This document shows positions 56,010 through 64,000 of a stretch of 64,000 bases of DNA, in pieces. Positions within the stretch are counted from its first letter, which is position 1. Each line of letters starts with the position of its first letter. The stretch spans positions 124,001-188,000 of the forward strand of contig NZ_JALHAG010000009.1 of assembly GCF_022819085.1 (NCBI RefSeq), given 5' to 3'. The position numbers and the translations under genes are program-made. The notes under the pieces are model-generated. The model saw nothing but the letters and a program-made list of their open reading frames with translations. It was not told where the DNA came from and ran no database searches. The DNA is from Planococcus ruber. Its GTDB lineage: Bacteria > Bacillota > Bacilli > Bacillales_A > Planococcaceae.

Positions 56010-57125
56010 CTAATAAGGAATTCTTACAAGAATCTCGGTTCCTCTGCCGATTTCACTTGACCAGTCCACGGTCCCGCCTTCCGCTTTGGCCCGGTCCCGC
56101 ATGCTTTGGACGCCGATAGACGGCAGCTGCAGCCGTTCGTCGACGATAAACCCCCGGCCCTCATCTTTGATGACCATCAATACATCAGAAGAAGTCACCG
56201 TCAAAAACAGTTGAGCCTCACTCACGCCTGAATGCTTGCGGATATTGTTCAACGCTTCCTGGGCGATGCGGAACAAAGTCTCTTCTGTCCGGGAAGGCAA
56301 TTGGATGACGCCTGTCACTTTCAGTTCCAACGTCAGCCCGAGCATTTCCCCGTAAGCTTGGATCGCTTCAAGCAAACCGCTTTCGAGCCCTTTGGGGCGG
56401 AGCTGCCAAATGAGTGCACGCATTTCATTGAGGGCTTCCTGCGTCAAATGCTGGATATCACGGAACGTGCCTTGGACATTTTCTTCTTCGGACATTTCGA
56501 TACCGCCCCGTGCGGTCAGCGTCACGGAAAACAGCAGCTGATTGACCGAGTCATGCAGGTCGCGGGCCAGCCGGTTGCGCTCTTTGACCAGCGCCATTTC
56601 CTGTTCCTGCTTCGTCAAGCCGATGCGCTTAATCGCCGAACCGATCTGAAAAGCCACGGATTCCAATAAAGCCAGTTCATCTTTGGAGAAACGGACCGTA
56701 TCCGGTGCGGCAATATTCAGTAAGCCAAATTTCTCTTCTCCTGATTGCAGCGGAACCGTGGCATGATGCGTAATCCCACCATGATCCAGGGCGTTAGCGG
56801 CAATTGAATTTTCAATGCGCTGGCAAGCGATGATGTTCGACGCTTTTTCCAGGTCGCCGTCATGATACCGTTTGACGCACCAGCAGCCCCCCTTTTGTAA
56901 ATGCCGGCAGTCATTCCGTTGAAGGGCTGGAGGAAGGTTTGCATGGGTCACTAATTGATGCTTGCCTTTTTCATTGATAAAAAAGATCCACGCACTTTCA
57001 AAATTCGAGCCGTTCAGCAATTTCCAGACGGCCCCGTCCAGCATTCGTTTCATATCGGTTTCTTCGTTCAATAGTTCGGCAATCTCTTTTAGCAATGTTA
57101 CATTGGAATGTTCGTCCATGACCAT
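56010..57125 (-). CDS. yhcY: GAF-domain sensor histidine kinase YhcY
   Basis: A 371-residue soluble kinase: N-terminal GAF domain (about 10-165) containing a Cys/His cluster (CRHLQKGGCWCVKRYHDG and IIACQRIE) that might hold a metal or cofactor, HisKA_3 dimerisation domain with ERNRLARDLHDSVNQLLFSV (phospho-His near 191), and a HATPase domain. No membrane helices, so an intracellular signal is expected. The ATG at 57125 is used because AGAGG lies 8 nt upstream; the GTG at 57134 overlaps the SD. Confidence 0.88.
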   Translation of the reverse strand: MVMDEHSNVTLLKEIAELLNEETDMKRMLDGAVWKLLNGSNFESAWIFFINEKGKHQLVTHANLPPALQRNDCRHLQKGGCWCVKRYHDGDLEKASNIIACQRIENSIAANALDHGGITHHATVPLQSGEEKFGLLNIAAPDTVRFSKDELALLESVAFQIGSAIKRIGLTKQEQEMALVKERNRLARDLHDSVNQLLFSVTLTARGGIEMSEEENVQGTFRDIQHLTQEALNEMRALIWQLRPKGLESGLLEAIQAYGEMLGLTLELKVTGVIQLPSRTEETLFRIAQEALNNIRKHSGVSEAQLFLTVTSSDVLMVIKDEGRGFIVDERLQLPSIGVQSMRDRAKAEGGTVDWSSEIGRGTEILVRIPY

Positions 57126-57199
57126 TTTCTTCACCTCTTTGCCAATACTTTTACTTTACATGTTTTTATCGTTCGTTTACCTCGTACTTTCGAATGAAA

Positions 57200-57224
57200 A
57201 AGCCCCCTCAGCAAAGGGAGCTTC
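57200..57224 (-). terminator. pgcA terminator
   Basis: Stem AAGCTCCCT/AGGGGGCTT with T run on the minus strand, 5 bp after the pgcA stop; separates pgcA from yhcYZ. Confidence 0.8.
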
Positions 57225-57228
57225 TAAT

Positions 57229-58929
57229 TTAACGATTATTCAATTCGTTGACGAAGGATTCTTTGATGAATTCCATTTTTTCGTCGCTTTCCTGCTCCGT
57301 TTCAGCGGTCACACCGAAATAATATTTCACTTTCGGTTCGGTGCCGCTTGGGCGCACACAAACCCACGAGCCATCTTCCAGGAAATATTTCAAAACATTC
57401 GACTGGGGCAATTCAATTTTCTCATTGGTTCCGAGATCCGCAAAAATCCGGTTCTGCGTTTCATAGTCTTCGATTGAAACGACCGGAATGCCTGCGATGG
57501 CTTGCAATGGATTTTTGCGCAGCCCTTCAAGCAATGCACTGATTTCGCGTGCACCATCGACGCCTTTTTTCGTAATCGATACGAGCGATTCGCGGTACCA
57601 GCCAAACCGTCCGTACAATTCAACCAATACATCATGAAGGCTCTTGCCCTGTGTTTTGTAGTAAGCTGCCGCTTCGATGACGAGCAGGACCGATTGCACC
57701 GCGTCTTTATCACGGGCAAAGTCACGGATCAAATAGCCATAGCTTTCTTCGTAGCCAAAAAGGAAATCGAAAGCCGGATTTTCGTCGTTGTGCTTCAGTT
57801 TTTCACCGATGAATTTAAATCCTGTCAATACATCTTCGCAGTCTGCCCCGTAAGATTCAGCAATGACGCGGCCAAATTCAGACGTAACGATGGTTTTAAA
57901 GATGCGGCCTTTTTCCGGCATCGTGCCTTTTGCCTGTTTTTGGCTGAGGAGATACTCGATCAAAATGGCGCCGGTTTGATTGCCCGTCAATAATTCATAA
58001 TGCGTACCCGTCCAGACAGCAAGCCCTACACGGTCGCCGTCCGGATCGACAGCGATCAGCACGTCCGCACCGCTCTGTTCACCGTATTTCATAGCGATTT
58101 CAAAAGCGGACCCTTCTTCCGGATTCGGCGATTTGACCGTCGGGAATTCCCCGTCCGGCTGCATTTGCTCATCCACATACACGATATCGGTATAGCCCGC
58201 CGTATCGAGCAATCGTTTAACGGTTGCCCCGGAGGCTCCATGAAGCGGAGTAAAGACCGCTTTGATCGGTGCCGCAGTGTTCTCCTGCACAGTGAGCGCA
58301 TGGTCGATATAGACCTTGTCGATTTTTTCGTCGATCCGGACCAGCAATTCCGGAGCGAAGTGTTCATTTTCTATCGTTAATTCGTCTTCTACGCTGCCGA
58401 CAAAACTGATGACCCGGTCTGCATCTTCCAGGTTCAATTGCGCTCCGTCTTCGCCGTACACTTTATAGCCGTTGTATTCTGGCGGGTTATGGCTTGCGGT
58501 GATCACAACGCCCATAAAGGCATTCAAATACCGGACGCTGAAGGATAATTGCGGAGTCGTCCGCGGTCCTGTGTACAGGTACGTGTGGATGCCATTTGCA
58601 GCAAATGTCCGAGCTGCTTCTTCAGCGAATTCCGGCGACATTCTTCTGCTGTCGTACGCGATAACGATGCCCCGGGTTTTTGCTTCTTCGCCACTCGCGG
58701 TTATGTAATCCGCAATGCCTTGGGATGCTTTTCTGACGGTATAGACATTCATCCGGTTCGTGCCCGGCCCGATTTCTCCGCGCATGCCTCCAGTGCCGAA
58801 TGTTAAATCCTGATAGAATGCATCTTCCGCCATTTTTTCATCGTCTTTCAAGAGCGTCAAAGCTTCCCGTGTCACTTCATCCAGCCGATCATGTTCTAGC
58901 CAACGTTTAATCCGTTCCTGCCATGTCAT
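57229..58929 (-). CDS. pgcA: Alpha-phosphoglucomutase
   Basis: A 566-residue phosphohexomutase interconverting glucose 6- and 1-phosphate, feeding UDP-glucose for glycolipid and teichoic-acid synthesis. Active phosphoserine in VVITASHNPPEYNGYK (about 130-145), metal loop DPDGDRVG (about 292-299), sugar loop GYEESYGYL, and phosphate-binding RPSGTEPKVKYYFG near the C terminus. Start MTWQERIK follows GGTGGG. It precedes yhcYZ, as in B. subtilis (yhxB-yhcYZ). Confidence 0.93.
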   Translation of the reverse strand: MTWQERIKRWLEHDRLDEVTREALTLLKDDEKMAEDAFYQDLTFGTGGMRGEIGPGTNRMNVYTVRKASQGIADYITASGEEAKTRGIVIAYDSRRMSPEFAEEAARTFAANGIHTYLYTGPRTTPQLSFSVRYLNAFMGVVITASHNPPEYNGYKVYGEDGAQLNLEDADRVISFVGSVEDELTIENEHFAPELLVRIDEKIDKVYIDHALTVQENTAAPIKAVFTPLHGASGATVKRLLDTAGYTDIVYVDEQMQPDGEFPTVKSPNPEEGSAFEIAMKYGEQSGADVLIAVDPDGDRVGLAVWTGTHYELLTGNQTGAILIEYLLSQKQAKGTMPEKGRIFKTIVTSEFGRVIAESYGADCEDVLTGFKFIGEKLKHNDENPAFDFLFGYEESYGYLIRDFARDKDAVQSVLLVIEAAAYYKTQGKSLHDVLVELYGRFGWYRESLVSITKKGVDGAREISALLEGLRKNPLQAIAGIPVVSIEDYETQNRIFADLGTNEKIELPQSNVLKYFLEDGSWVCVRPSGTEPKVKYYFGVTAETEQESDEKMEFIKESFVNELNNR

Positions 58930-58988
58930 ATCCATCCCACCATTTCTATGAGTCTTTACCATTCAGTTTACCAAATAATGCAGAAAAA

Positions 58989-59015
58989 AACCGCTTCTTT
59001 GTGAGAAGCGGTTCA
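58989..59015 (-). terminator. yhcX terminator
   Basis: Ten-bp stem AACCGCTTCT/AGAAGCGGTT with seven T on the minus strand, just after the yhcX stop. Confidence 0.9.
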
Positions 59016-59018
59016 GGA

Positions 59019-60572
59019 TCAATCTTTTTTGTATTCTACATTGTAGACGTCGTGGCGGCGGTCTTTTAATTGCTTGACCGTGCCGTTTTGGCGCTGGCGG
59101 CGCAGGATTTCAAGGTCTACGTCACCAATCAGCACCATTTCCAGGTTCGGGTTGGTTTCGCCGACGATGCCGTCGCGGGCAAATTCGAAATCGGATGGTG
59201 CGAAAATGCCGGACTGGGCATACTGGATGTCCATGTTTTCCGTTTGCGGCAGGTTGCCGACTGTTCCTGAAATAACCGTGTAGATCTGGTTTTCCACAGC
59301 ACGGGCCTGTGCACAGTAGCGCACCCGCAAGTAGCCTTGGCGGTCTTCTGTACAGAATGGCGTAAAGATGATATTTGCCCCCATATCGGTTGCAATGCGG
59401 GCAAGTTCCGGGAATTCGATGTCGTAGCAGATCTGGATTGCGATCTTCCCGCAATCCGTATCAAAAACGCGCACGGAATCTCCAGCAGAAATCCCCCACC
59501 ATTTGCGTTCGTTCGGCGTGATGTGAATCTTGTATTGTTTATCGATTGAGCCATCGCGGCGGAATAAATACGCAATGTTGTAAATCTCATCATCTTCTTC
59601 TTTCACAAAATGCGAACCGCCGATGATGTTGACATTGTAGCGCACTGCAAGGTCTGTAAACAATTCAATATACTGAGGCGTATATTCCGTCAATTTCCGG
59701 ACAGCCTGGCTCGGAGACGGCTCGTTTAGGAAAGACATCAATTGCGTCGTGAAAATTTCAGGGAAGACGACGAAATCCGAATGGGCATCGGACGCGACAT
59801 CGACAAAATATTCGACTTGGCTCGCCAAATCATCGAAGGATTCGATTGCGCGCATCAAATATTGAACGACGCAAATGCGCACCGGCAGACTTGTTTTGAA
59901 ATGGCGCTTCGAAATCGGCTTGTAATCGACGTTATTCCATTCCATCAATGTTGCATATTTTCCGGATGCGACATCATCCTGCAAATAATTTGGGTTGATG
60001 CGCATTAATTGGAAGCCATTCATCAATTGGAACGTCAGAACCGGATCGTAGATTTTATGGCGCGATACCGCATCCACGTATTCTCTCGGCGACATTTCGT
60101 CCGCATGTTTATGGTAGTTCGGAATCCGTCCGCCGAGAATGATCGACTTCAGGTTCAATTCGCGCGCCAATTCTTTTCTTGCTTCATAGAGGCGCTGGCC
60201 GACTTGCATGCGCCGGTAATCCGGATGGACCATCACTTCAATGCCGTACATATTGTAGCCGTCCGGATTGTGGTTCGTGATGTAGCCGCCGTCGGTTACA
60301 TCGTCCCACGTATGGCGGTCATCGTATTCATCAAAATTTATTAAGAGGCTGGAACAAGAACCAATGACTTTTCCATCGAGTTCTGCCACCAATTGCCCTT
60401 GTGGGAAAACCCCTAAATGGCTTCGTAGTTGCTCTTCTTTCCATGGATCCATTCCAGGAAAACAGAGGCGCTGCATTTCCAAAATAGCGCTAATATCTGA
60501 ATAGGCCATTTCCCGGATGATCATGCTTTTTTCAAAATGAGATAAATCGAATTGTTCTGGCACTGCAGCCAC
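59019..60572 (-). CDS. yhcX: GNAT acetyltransferase--nitrilase fusion (YhcX-like)
   Basis: A 517-residue two-domain enzyme. N-terminal GNAT domain (about 15-210) with GYNMYGIEVMVHPDYRRMQVGQRLYEARKEL as acetyl-CoA motif; C-terminal carbon-nitrogen hydrolase (about 228-505) with catalytic Glu in DFVVFPEIF, Lys in the KIHITPNE region and Cys in IAIQICYDIEFPEL. The fold order and length match B. subtilis YhcX. The amide substrate and the acyl acceptor are unknown; the fusion suggests coupled acylation/deacylation of an amine or amino acid. The SD GGAGTGGC is moderate. Confidence 0.88.
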   Translation of the reverse strand: MAAVPEQFDLSHFEKSMIIREMAYSDISAILEMQRLCFPGMDPWKEEQLRSHLGVFPQGQLVAELDGKVIGSCSSLLINFDEYDDRHTWDDVTDGGYITNHNPDGYNMYGIEVMVHPDYRRMQVGQRLYEARKELARELNLKSIILGGRIPNYHKHADEMSPREYVDAVSRHKIYDPVLTFQLMNGFQLMRINPNYLQDDVASGKYATLMEWNNVDYKPISKRHFKTSLPVRICVVQYLMRAIESFDDLASQVEYFVDVASDAHSDFVVFPEIFTTQLMSFLNEPSPSQAVRKLTEYTPQYIELFTDLAVRYNVNIIGGSHFVKEEDDEIYNIAYLFRRDGSIDKQYKIHITPNERKWWGISAGDSVRVFDTDCGKIAIQICYDIEFPELARIATDMGANIIFTPFCTEDRQGYLRVRYCAQARAVENQIYTVISGTVGNLPQTENMDIQYAQSGIFAPSDFEFARDGIVGETNPNLEMVLIGDVDLEILRRQRQNGTVKQLKDRRHDVYNVEYKKD

Positions 60573-60693
60573 TCCTTCACAAAAGTTTCAAACTTTATTA
60601 TATAGGAACGCCGTCCAGGTTGATATTATTTTACTTGCTGCGCCAGAACATTTATAATTTCAAGGATGTTACTATAAGAAATGAGGGACTTTC

Positions 60694-61119
60694 GTGACGA
60701 AACGTCAAGATAACATTTTGCTCTCTATGTGGGTTGTAGCCCTCATCGCTACTGCCGGCTCCCTTTATTTTTCTGAAATCAGAGGCTATACGCCATGTAC
60801 GCTGTGCTGGATCCAACGCATTTTCATGTATCCGCTGGTCCTCGTCATCGGCATTGCCTATGTCCAGAAAAATGTCCGGATTGCCGTCACCACACTGGTA
60901 TTTTCAGTTATTGGAGGATGCATCTCGCTTTACCATTACGGGCTGCAAAAATTGGATTTTCTATCTGATTCCGCCCCTTCTTGCGGACAAGTTCCATGTA
61001 CGGGACAATATATCAACTGGCTTGGATTTATCACCATTCCGTTTTTAGCATTGACTGCATTTATCTTACTTGCCGGAATGAGCATGTACTTACTGAAAAC
61101 CTTGAAGGAGGAAGCATGA
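60694..61119 (+). CDS. bdbC: Disulfide-bond formation protein BdbC (DsbB-like)
   Basis: A 141-residue membrane oxidoreductase with four helices that reoxidises a thiol-disulfide partner and passes electrons to quinone. Extracytoplasmic redox pairs are TPCTLCWIQR (CxxC, about 36-39) and SCGQVPC (about 95-101). The GTG start follows GAGGG. It is followed immediately by the thioredoxin-like gene, an oxidase-plus-partner arrangement. Confidence 0.9.
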   Translation: MTKRQDNILLSMWVVALIATAGSLYFSEIRGYTPCTLCWIQRIFMYPLVLVIGIAYVQKNVRIAVTTLVFSVIGGCISLYHYGLQKLDFLSDSAPSCGQVPCTGQYINWLGFITIPFLALTAFILLAGMSMYLLKTLKEEA

Positions 61120-61120
61120 A

Positions 61121-61618
61121 GTGAATACGAAAACAAAGAAAAGCGGCGTTTCAAAACTAATATGGATTGCTGCAGCCGTAGTTGTCATTTTCGGACTGAT
61201 TATTTTCCTGACCAACCAGTCCAATAAAAGCAAATTAGCTGACAATCCGTACGACAAAGAAGACTTGAACCAGGCAACGATCGATCAATTGGACGACGAG
61301 AACTATCAAAATATTGCGTTGCCGGATGAAGTCGATAAGCAAATCAAAAGCGGCGAGCCGACAACGGTTTATTTCTTTAGCCCGCTCTGCCAGCATTGCC
61401 AAGTAACGACACCAATCTTGATGCCGACGGCAGAAGATATGGATGTCGAAGTTCTGCAATACAACATTTTGGAATATGAACAAGGTTGGCAAGATTATTT
61501 CATCGAAGCAACGCCTACACTTGTCCATTATGAAGACGGCAAAGAAGTGGCGCGTTGGGTTGGGGAACAGCCGAAAGAAAACATCGAAGAATTCTTTAAT
61601 CAAGTCGTTTTAAAATAA
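61121..61618 (+). CDS. Membrane-anchored thioredoxin-like protein
   Basis: A 165-residue protein with an N-terminal membrane helix (LIWIAAAVVVIFGLIIFL, about 13-30) and an extracytoplasmic thioredoxin fold (about 55-165) with active site FSPLCQHCQVTTP (CQHC) and the cis-proline region EATPTLVHYEDG. It is probably the thiol-oxidase partner of BdbC, equivalent in role to BdbA/BdbD. GTG start with GGAGG 9 nt upstream; only 1 nt separates it from the bdbC stop. Confidence 0.83.
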   Translation: MNTKTKKSGVSKLIWIAAAVVVIFGLIIFLTNQSNKSKLADNPYDKEDLNQATIDQLDDENYQNIALPDEVDKQIKSGEPTTVYFFSPLCQHCQVTTPILMPTAEDMDVEVLQYNILEYEQGWQDYFIEATPTLVHYEDGKEVARWVGEQPKENIEEFFNQVVLK

Positions 61619-61673
61619 TATGCATGGAGGGTCATGTGCAGTGCGCATGGCCCTTTCATATGGAGGAATCATG

Positions 61674-62519
61674 ATGGCGTGGAGCTATACGATACAAGAC
61701 GACGGCATGACCGTCGAAGAATTATTGAGAAAAGAATGGGGCCTCGGCAAAAAAGTGGTCCACGAAATGCGCATGGCGAAAAGCGTGAAGAACGATAAAT
61801 TCCAAGAAGTGATCTGGAAAGAGCCGCTCGCTAAAGGCACTGTTTTGCAGTTTGAATTGCCGCCGGCTGCGTCCCCTTACGAGCCAAAACATGATGTGGA
61901 ATTGCCAATTCTTTTTGAAGACGACCATTTTATCGTGGCGCGCAAACCAAAAGGCATGGCGACGCATCCAAATGAAGTCGGCCAAACGGATACGTTCATC
62001 AATGCCATTCTCGGCCATATTATCCGCAATGGCGGAACTTACGGGGAGCATGTCCACCGCCTCGACCAAGGAACTTCCGGCCTGTTGATGGCCGCCAAGC
62101 ACCCGGTGGCAAAAAACGTGCTCGACCGCATGCTTGAACAAAAACAGCTTGTCCGCGATTACGAAGCAGTAGTAAAAGGCAAAGTCCACAACAAATCCGG
62201 GACGATCGATTTCCCGCTTGGCAAAGACCGCCATCACCCGACCCGCCGCCGCGTCTCACCGACCGGGCAAAGCGCTGTGACGCATTATAAACTGCTGAAG
62301 CAAATGGAAGGGAAATCGCTGCTGCACCTGACTTTGGAAACTGGCCGTACGCATCAGATCCGTGCACACTTGTCGCATATCGGGCACCCGATCATCGGTG
62401 ATGAAATGTACGACGGGCCGGCGACTCAAGACGGCGCCTATCACCTCCATGCTTTCCGCATGTCATTTATCCATCCTTTCACCCATGAAAGGATTGTCGT
62501 GGAAGATACTGCACGATAA
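61674..62519 (+). CDS. RluA-family pseudouridine synthase (YhcT-like)
   Basis: A 281-residue synthase converting uridines in rRNA to pseudouridine. The catalytic motif is EHVHRLDQGTSGLLMAAK (Asp about 127); the C-terminal block GRTHQIRAHLSHIGHPIIGDEMY is the RNA-binding signature. The N-terminal S4-like domain is degenerate. Of two adjacent ATGs, the second (61674) has better spacing to GGAGG. It resembles B. subtilis YhcT; the target base cannot be assigned. Confidence 0.88.
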   Translation: MAWSYTIQDDGMTVEELLRKEWGLGKKVVHEMRMAKSVKNDKFQEVIWKEPLAKGTVLQFELPPAASPYEPKHDVELPILFEDDHFIVARKPKGMATHPNEVGQTDTFINAILGHIIRNGGTYGEHVHRLDQGTSGLLMAAKHPVAKNVLDRMLEQKQLVRDYEAVVKGKVHNKSGTIDFPLGKDRHHPTRRRVSPTGQSAVTHYKLLKQMEGKSLLHLTLETGRTHQIRAHLSHIGHPIIGDEMYDGPATQDGAYHLHAFRMSFIHPFTHERIVVEDTAR

Positions 62520-62520
62520 A

Positions 62521-62548
62521 AAAACCGCCAATTGGCGGTTTTTTTATA
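62521..62548. terminator. Bidirectional terminator after the pseudouridine synthase gene
   Basis: Stem AAAACCGCC/GGCGGTTTT with AATT centre and T runs on both sides, between convergent genes. Confidence 0.9.
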
Positions 62549-63374
62549 AGCTGATTTTATCCGGATGCGTTCCTGAACGCCAATCCTGGTTCAAGCCGTC
62601 GATCATTTTCATTTCTTCTTCCGACAAGGAGAAATCATAGACATCCGCATTTTCAAGAATGCGGGACGGTGTTACCGATTTCGGAATGACGATGAGATCG
62701 CTTTGCAAATGCCAGCGGATCACCACTTGGGCAATCGATTTTCCGTGGGCTTCCCCAATTTTAGCAAGCAAGGGATCTTCCAGCAGTCTACCTCGTGCAA
62801 GCGGCGACCAGGAAGTGACCGCGACGTCGTGCGCAGCACAGAACTTACGGAGCGGTTCTTGCGTAAGCTGCGGATGAAGTTCAATCTGGTTGACCATCGG
62901 CTTGGTATTCGCTGTAGCGAAAATCTTCTCCAGGTGGTGGATCTGGTGATTGGATACTCCGATCGACCGCACCAATTTTTCATCGTACAAACGCTGGATT
63001 GCCCGGTAAGTCTCAACAAACGTGTCCGGAATCGCCCAATGCGTCAAATACAAATCCAAATAATCAAAGCCAAGGCGCTCTAGCGATGCTTCAAAAGCCC
63101 GGAGCGTATTGTCGTATCCTTGGTCGGTGTTCCAAACTTTCGAAGTGATGAACAATTCATCGCGTTTTACACCGGAAGCCCGAACCGCTTCCCCGACTTC
63201 CCGTTCATTTTCATAAACTGTCGCCGTATCAATCGCGGGATATCCCGCATTAATCGCAGCTTCCATCGCTTTGAGCGCTTCATCCGGCTCTTTCATTTTG
63301 TAGACCCCGAGTCCAAAGCGCGGCATTTCAACGCCATTATGTAAGGTTTTTGTTGATTGAATCGTTAATTCCAT
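62544..63374 (-). CDS. Aldo/keto reductase
   Basis: A 276-residue NAD(P)H-dependent reductase of the AKR5-like group (resembles B. subtilis YvgN/YtbE, glyoxal or methylglyoxal reductases). The tetrad Asp-Tyr-Lys-His is present: Asp and Tyr in AIDTATVYENE (about 48-58), Lys in FITSKVWN, His in LYLTHWA. NADPH-binding PKSVTPSRILEN is near 230. Start MELTIQ follows AAAGGA. Divergent from the purine permease. Confidence 0.9.
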   Translation of the reverse strand: MELTIQSTKTLHNGVEMPRFGLGVYKMKEPDEALKAMEAAINAGYPAIDTATVYENEREVGEAVRASGVKRDELFITSKVWNTDQGYDNTLRAFEASLERLGFDYLDLYLTHWAIPDTFVETYRAIQRLYDEKLVRSIGVSNHQIHHLEKIFATANTKPMVNQIELHPQLTQEPLRKFCAAHDVAVTSWSPLARGRLLEDPLLAKIGEAHGKSIAQVVIRWHLQSDLIVIPKSVTPSRILENADVYDFSLSEEEMKMIDGLNQDWRSGTHPDKISL

Positions 63375-63449
63375 GTTGATCATCCTTTCTCTCTTTCATT
63401 GTACAAATAACTTCCACTTATTTCGACTATTACGATTTCTTTAAAAGGG

Positions 63450-63478
63450 TTGCTTTTCCTATTAATAACGAATATTAT
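63450..63478 (+). promoter_or_regulatory. Promoter of the purine permease gene
   Basis: TTGCTT (63450-63455), 17-bp spacer, TATTAT (63473-63478). Confidence 0.7.
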
Positions 63479-63506
63479 AGTGAATGTTGTTTAAATCGTT
63501 CGTGTT
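63464..63506 (+). promoter_or_regulatory. PurR-like PurBox pair
   Basis: AATAACGAATATT (63464-63476) and, inverted, AAACACGAACGATT (63493-63506) both carry the CGAA core and are 16 bp apart. B. subtilis PurR binds two inverted PurBoxes separated by 16-17 bp. The first overlaps the -10, so PurR repression is plausible. Confidence 0.6.
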
Positions 63507-63523
63507 TGAAAGGGAGTTTTTCA

Positions 63524-64000
63524 ATGTTTCATTTAAAAGAAAATGGAACGACTGCCAAAACAGAAATTCTCGCGGGAATGACCACTTTTTTGACCATGGC
63601 CTATATCGTCATTGTCAACCCGGTCATCTTAAGCGCGGCAGGCGTGCCTTTTGACCAAGTATTTTTAGCTACCATCATTGCGGCTGTGATCGGCACCTTG
63701 TGGATGGCGTTAATGGCCAACTATCCGATTGCCATCGCTCCCGGCATGGGGTTGAATGCCTATTTCACTTCTATGGTTCTGGGTTCAGACGGGGCCATTG
63801 ATTACCTCACCGCTTTCAGCTCGGTATTTGTAGCCGGCCTGCTTTTTGTGATCTTGTCATTGACGCCTTTGCGTAAAGTGCTGATCCAAGCGATTCCTGA
63901 AAACCTGAAGTATGCCATCACAGCAGGCATCGGGCTGTTCATCGCTTTTATCGGCATGCGCATGAGCGGACTCATTGTCGCCAATGATGCGAACCTCGTG
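63524..64000 (+). CDS. NCS2/AzgA-type guanine/hypoxanthine permease, 5' part
   Basis: The first 159 codons of a purine permease; the gene runs off the right edge (family about 430-440). The blocks EILAGMTTFLTMAYIVIVNPVIL (about 13-35) and IAIAPGMGLNAYFTSMVL (about 68-85) are hallmarks of AzgA/PbuG/PbuO permeases. The start follows AAAGGGAG. The PurR-like boxes upstream fit B. subtilis pbuO better than riboswitch-controlled pbuG; no purine riboswitch was seen in the short leader. Confidence 0.88.
   Translation, partial: MFHLKENGTTAKTEILAGMTTFLTMAYIVIVNPVILSAAGVPFDQVFLATIIAAVIGTLWMALMANYPIAIAPGMGLNAYFTSMVLGSDGAIDYLTAFSSVFVAGLLFVILSLTPLRKVLIQAIPENLKYAITAGIGLFIAFIGMRMSGLIVANDANLV

Overview
The window is chromosomal DNA of a low-to-mid GC Gram-positive bacterium of the order Bacillales, most likely family Planococcaceae (Planococcus-like); the family assignment is inference. 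The evidence is strong Shine-Dalgarno sites, frequent GTG/TTG starts, sigma-A promoters, Bacillus-type operators (LexA, FadR-like, TRAP, PurR-like), and gene order. Read right to left, the backbone follows the Bacillus subtilis yhc-yhd-yhe-yha-yhg-yhf-comK segment: yhcT, yhcX, pgcA-yhcY-yhcZ, nhaX, bmrCD (yheIH), yheE, yheB, yheA, yhaR, yhzD, yhaQP, yhaONM, prsA, scoC, yhaH, trpP, hit, ecsAB, yhaA, hmoB, hemEHY, yhfH, lplJ, lcfB, yhjD, comK, yhzC. The B. subtilis order is recalled from memory, not computed. No rRNA, tRNA, phage, transposase or CRISPR was found. This is core chromosome with accessory insertions.

Layout: 1-5300 holds the 5' part of uvrB with a LexA box, yhzC/comK/yhjD, an ABC1 kinase and an enoyl-CoA hydratase. 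5300-15100 holds a 21-bp tandem repeat, an S9 peptidase, FadR-type controlled lcfB, a Bce-type antimicrobial-peptide module (regulator, kinase, ABC transporter), lplJ and the 41-residue yhfH. 15100-24700 holds hemEHY plus a lipoprotein gene, hmoB, a Ca/Na antiporter, yhaA and ecsAB/hit. 24700-36250 holds trpP with a TRAP-type leader, yhaH, scoC, prsA, yhaMNO, yhaPQ and yhzD. 36250-43200 holds a 20-bp tandem repeat, yhaR, yheA/B/E and bmrCD behind an attenuator leader.

43200-54000 is more accessory: nhaX, an ArsC/LMW-phosphatase-like protein without its catalytic cysteine, a chrA-kynU-kynB cluster, a CorC-type transporter, a CDF transporter, DUF2254, a P450 and small membrane proteins or lipoproteins. 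54000-64000 holds an RsgA GTPase behind a leader-ORF attenuator, yhcYZ, pgcA, yhcX, a BdbC/thioredoxin pair, an RluA-type pseudouridine synthase, an aldo/keto reductase and the 5' part of a purine permease with PurR-like boxes.

The most notable signals are two leader regions, each with a short SD-led ORF, a 10-16 bp alternative stem and an intrinsic terminator. The one before bmrCD parallels the known B. subtilis BmrB attenuator. The one before rsgA is, to my knowledge, undescribed and would link a ribosome-assembly GTPase to leader translation. Other signals are two strictly periodic short tandem repeats, each downstream of an enoyl-CoA hydratase gene, and a dispersed intergenic element present in three forms.
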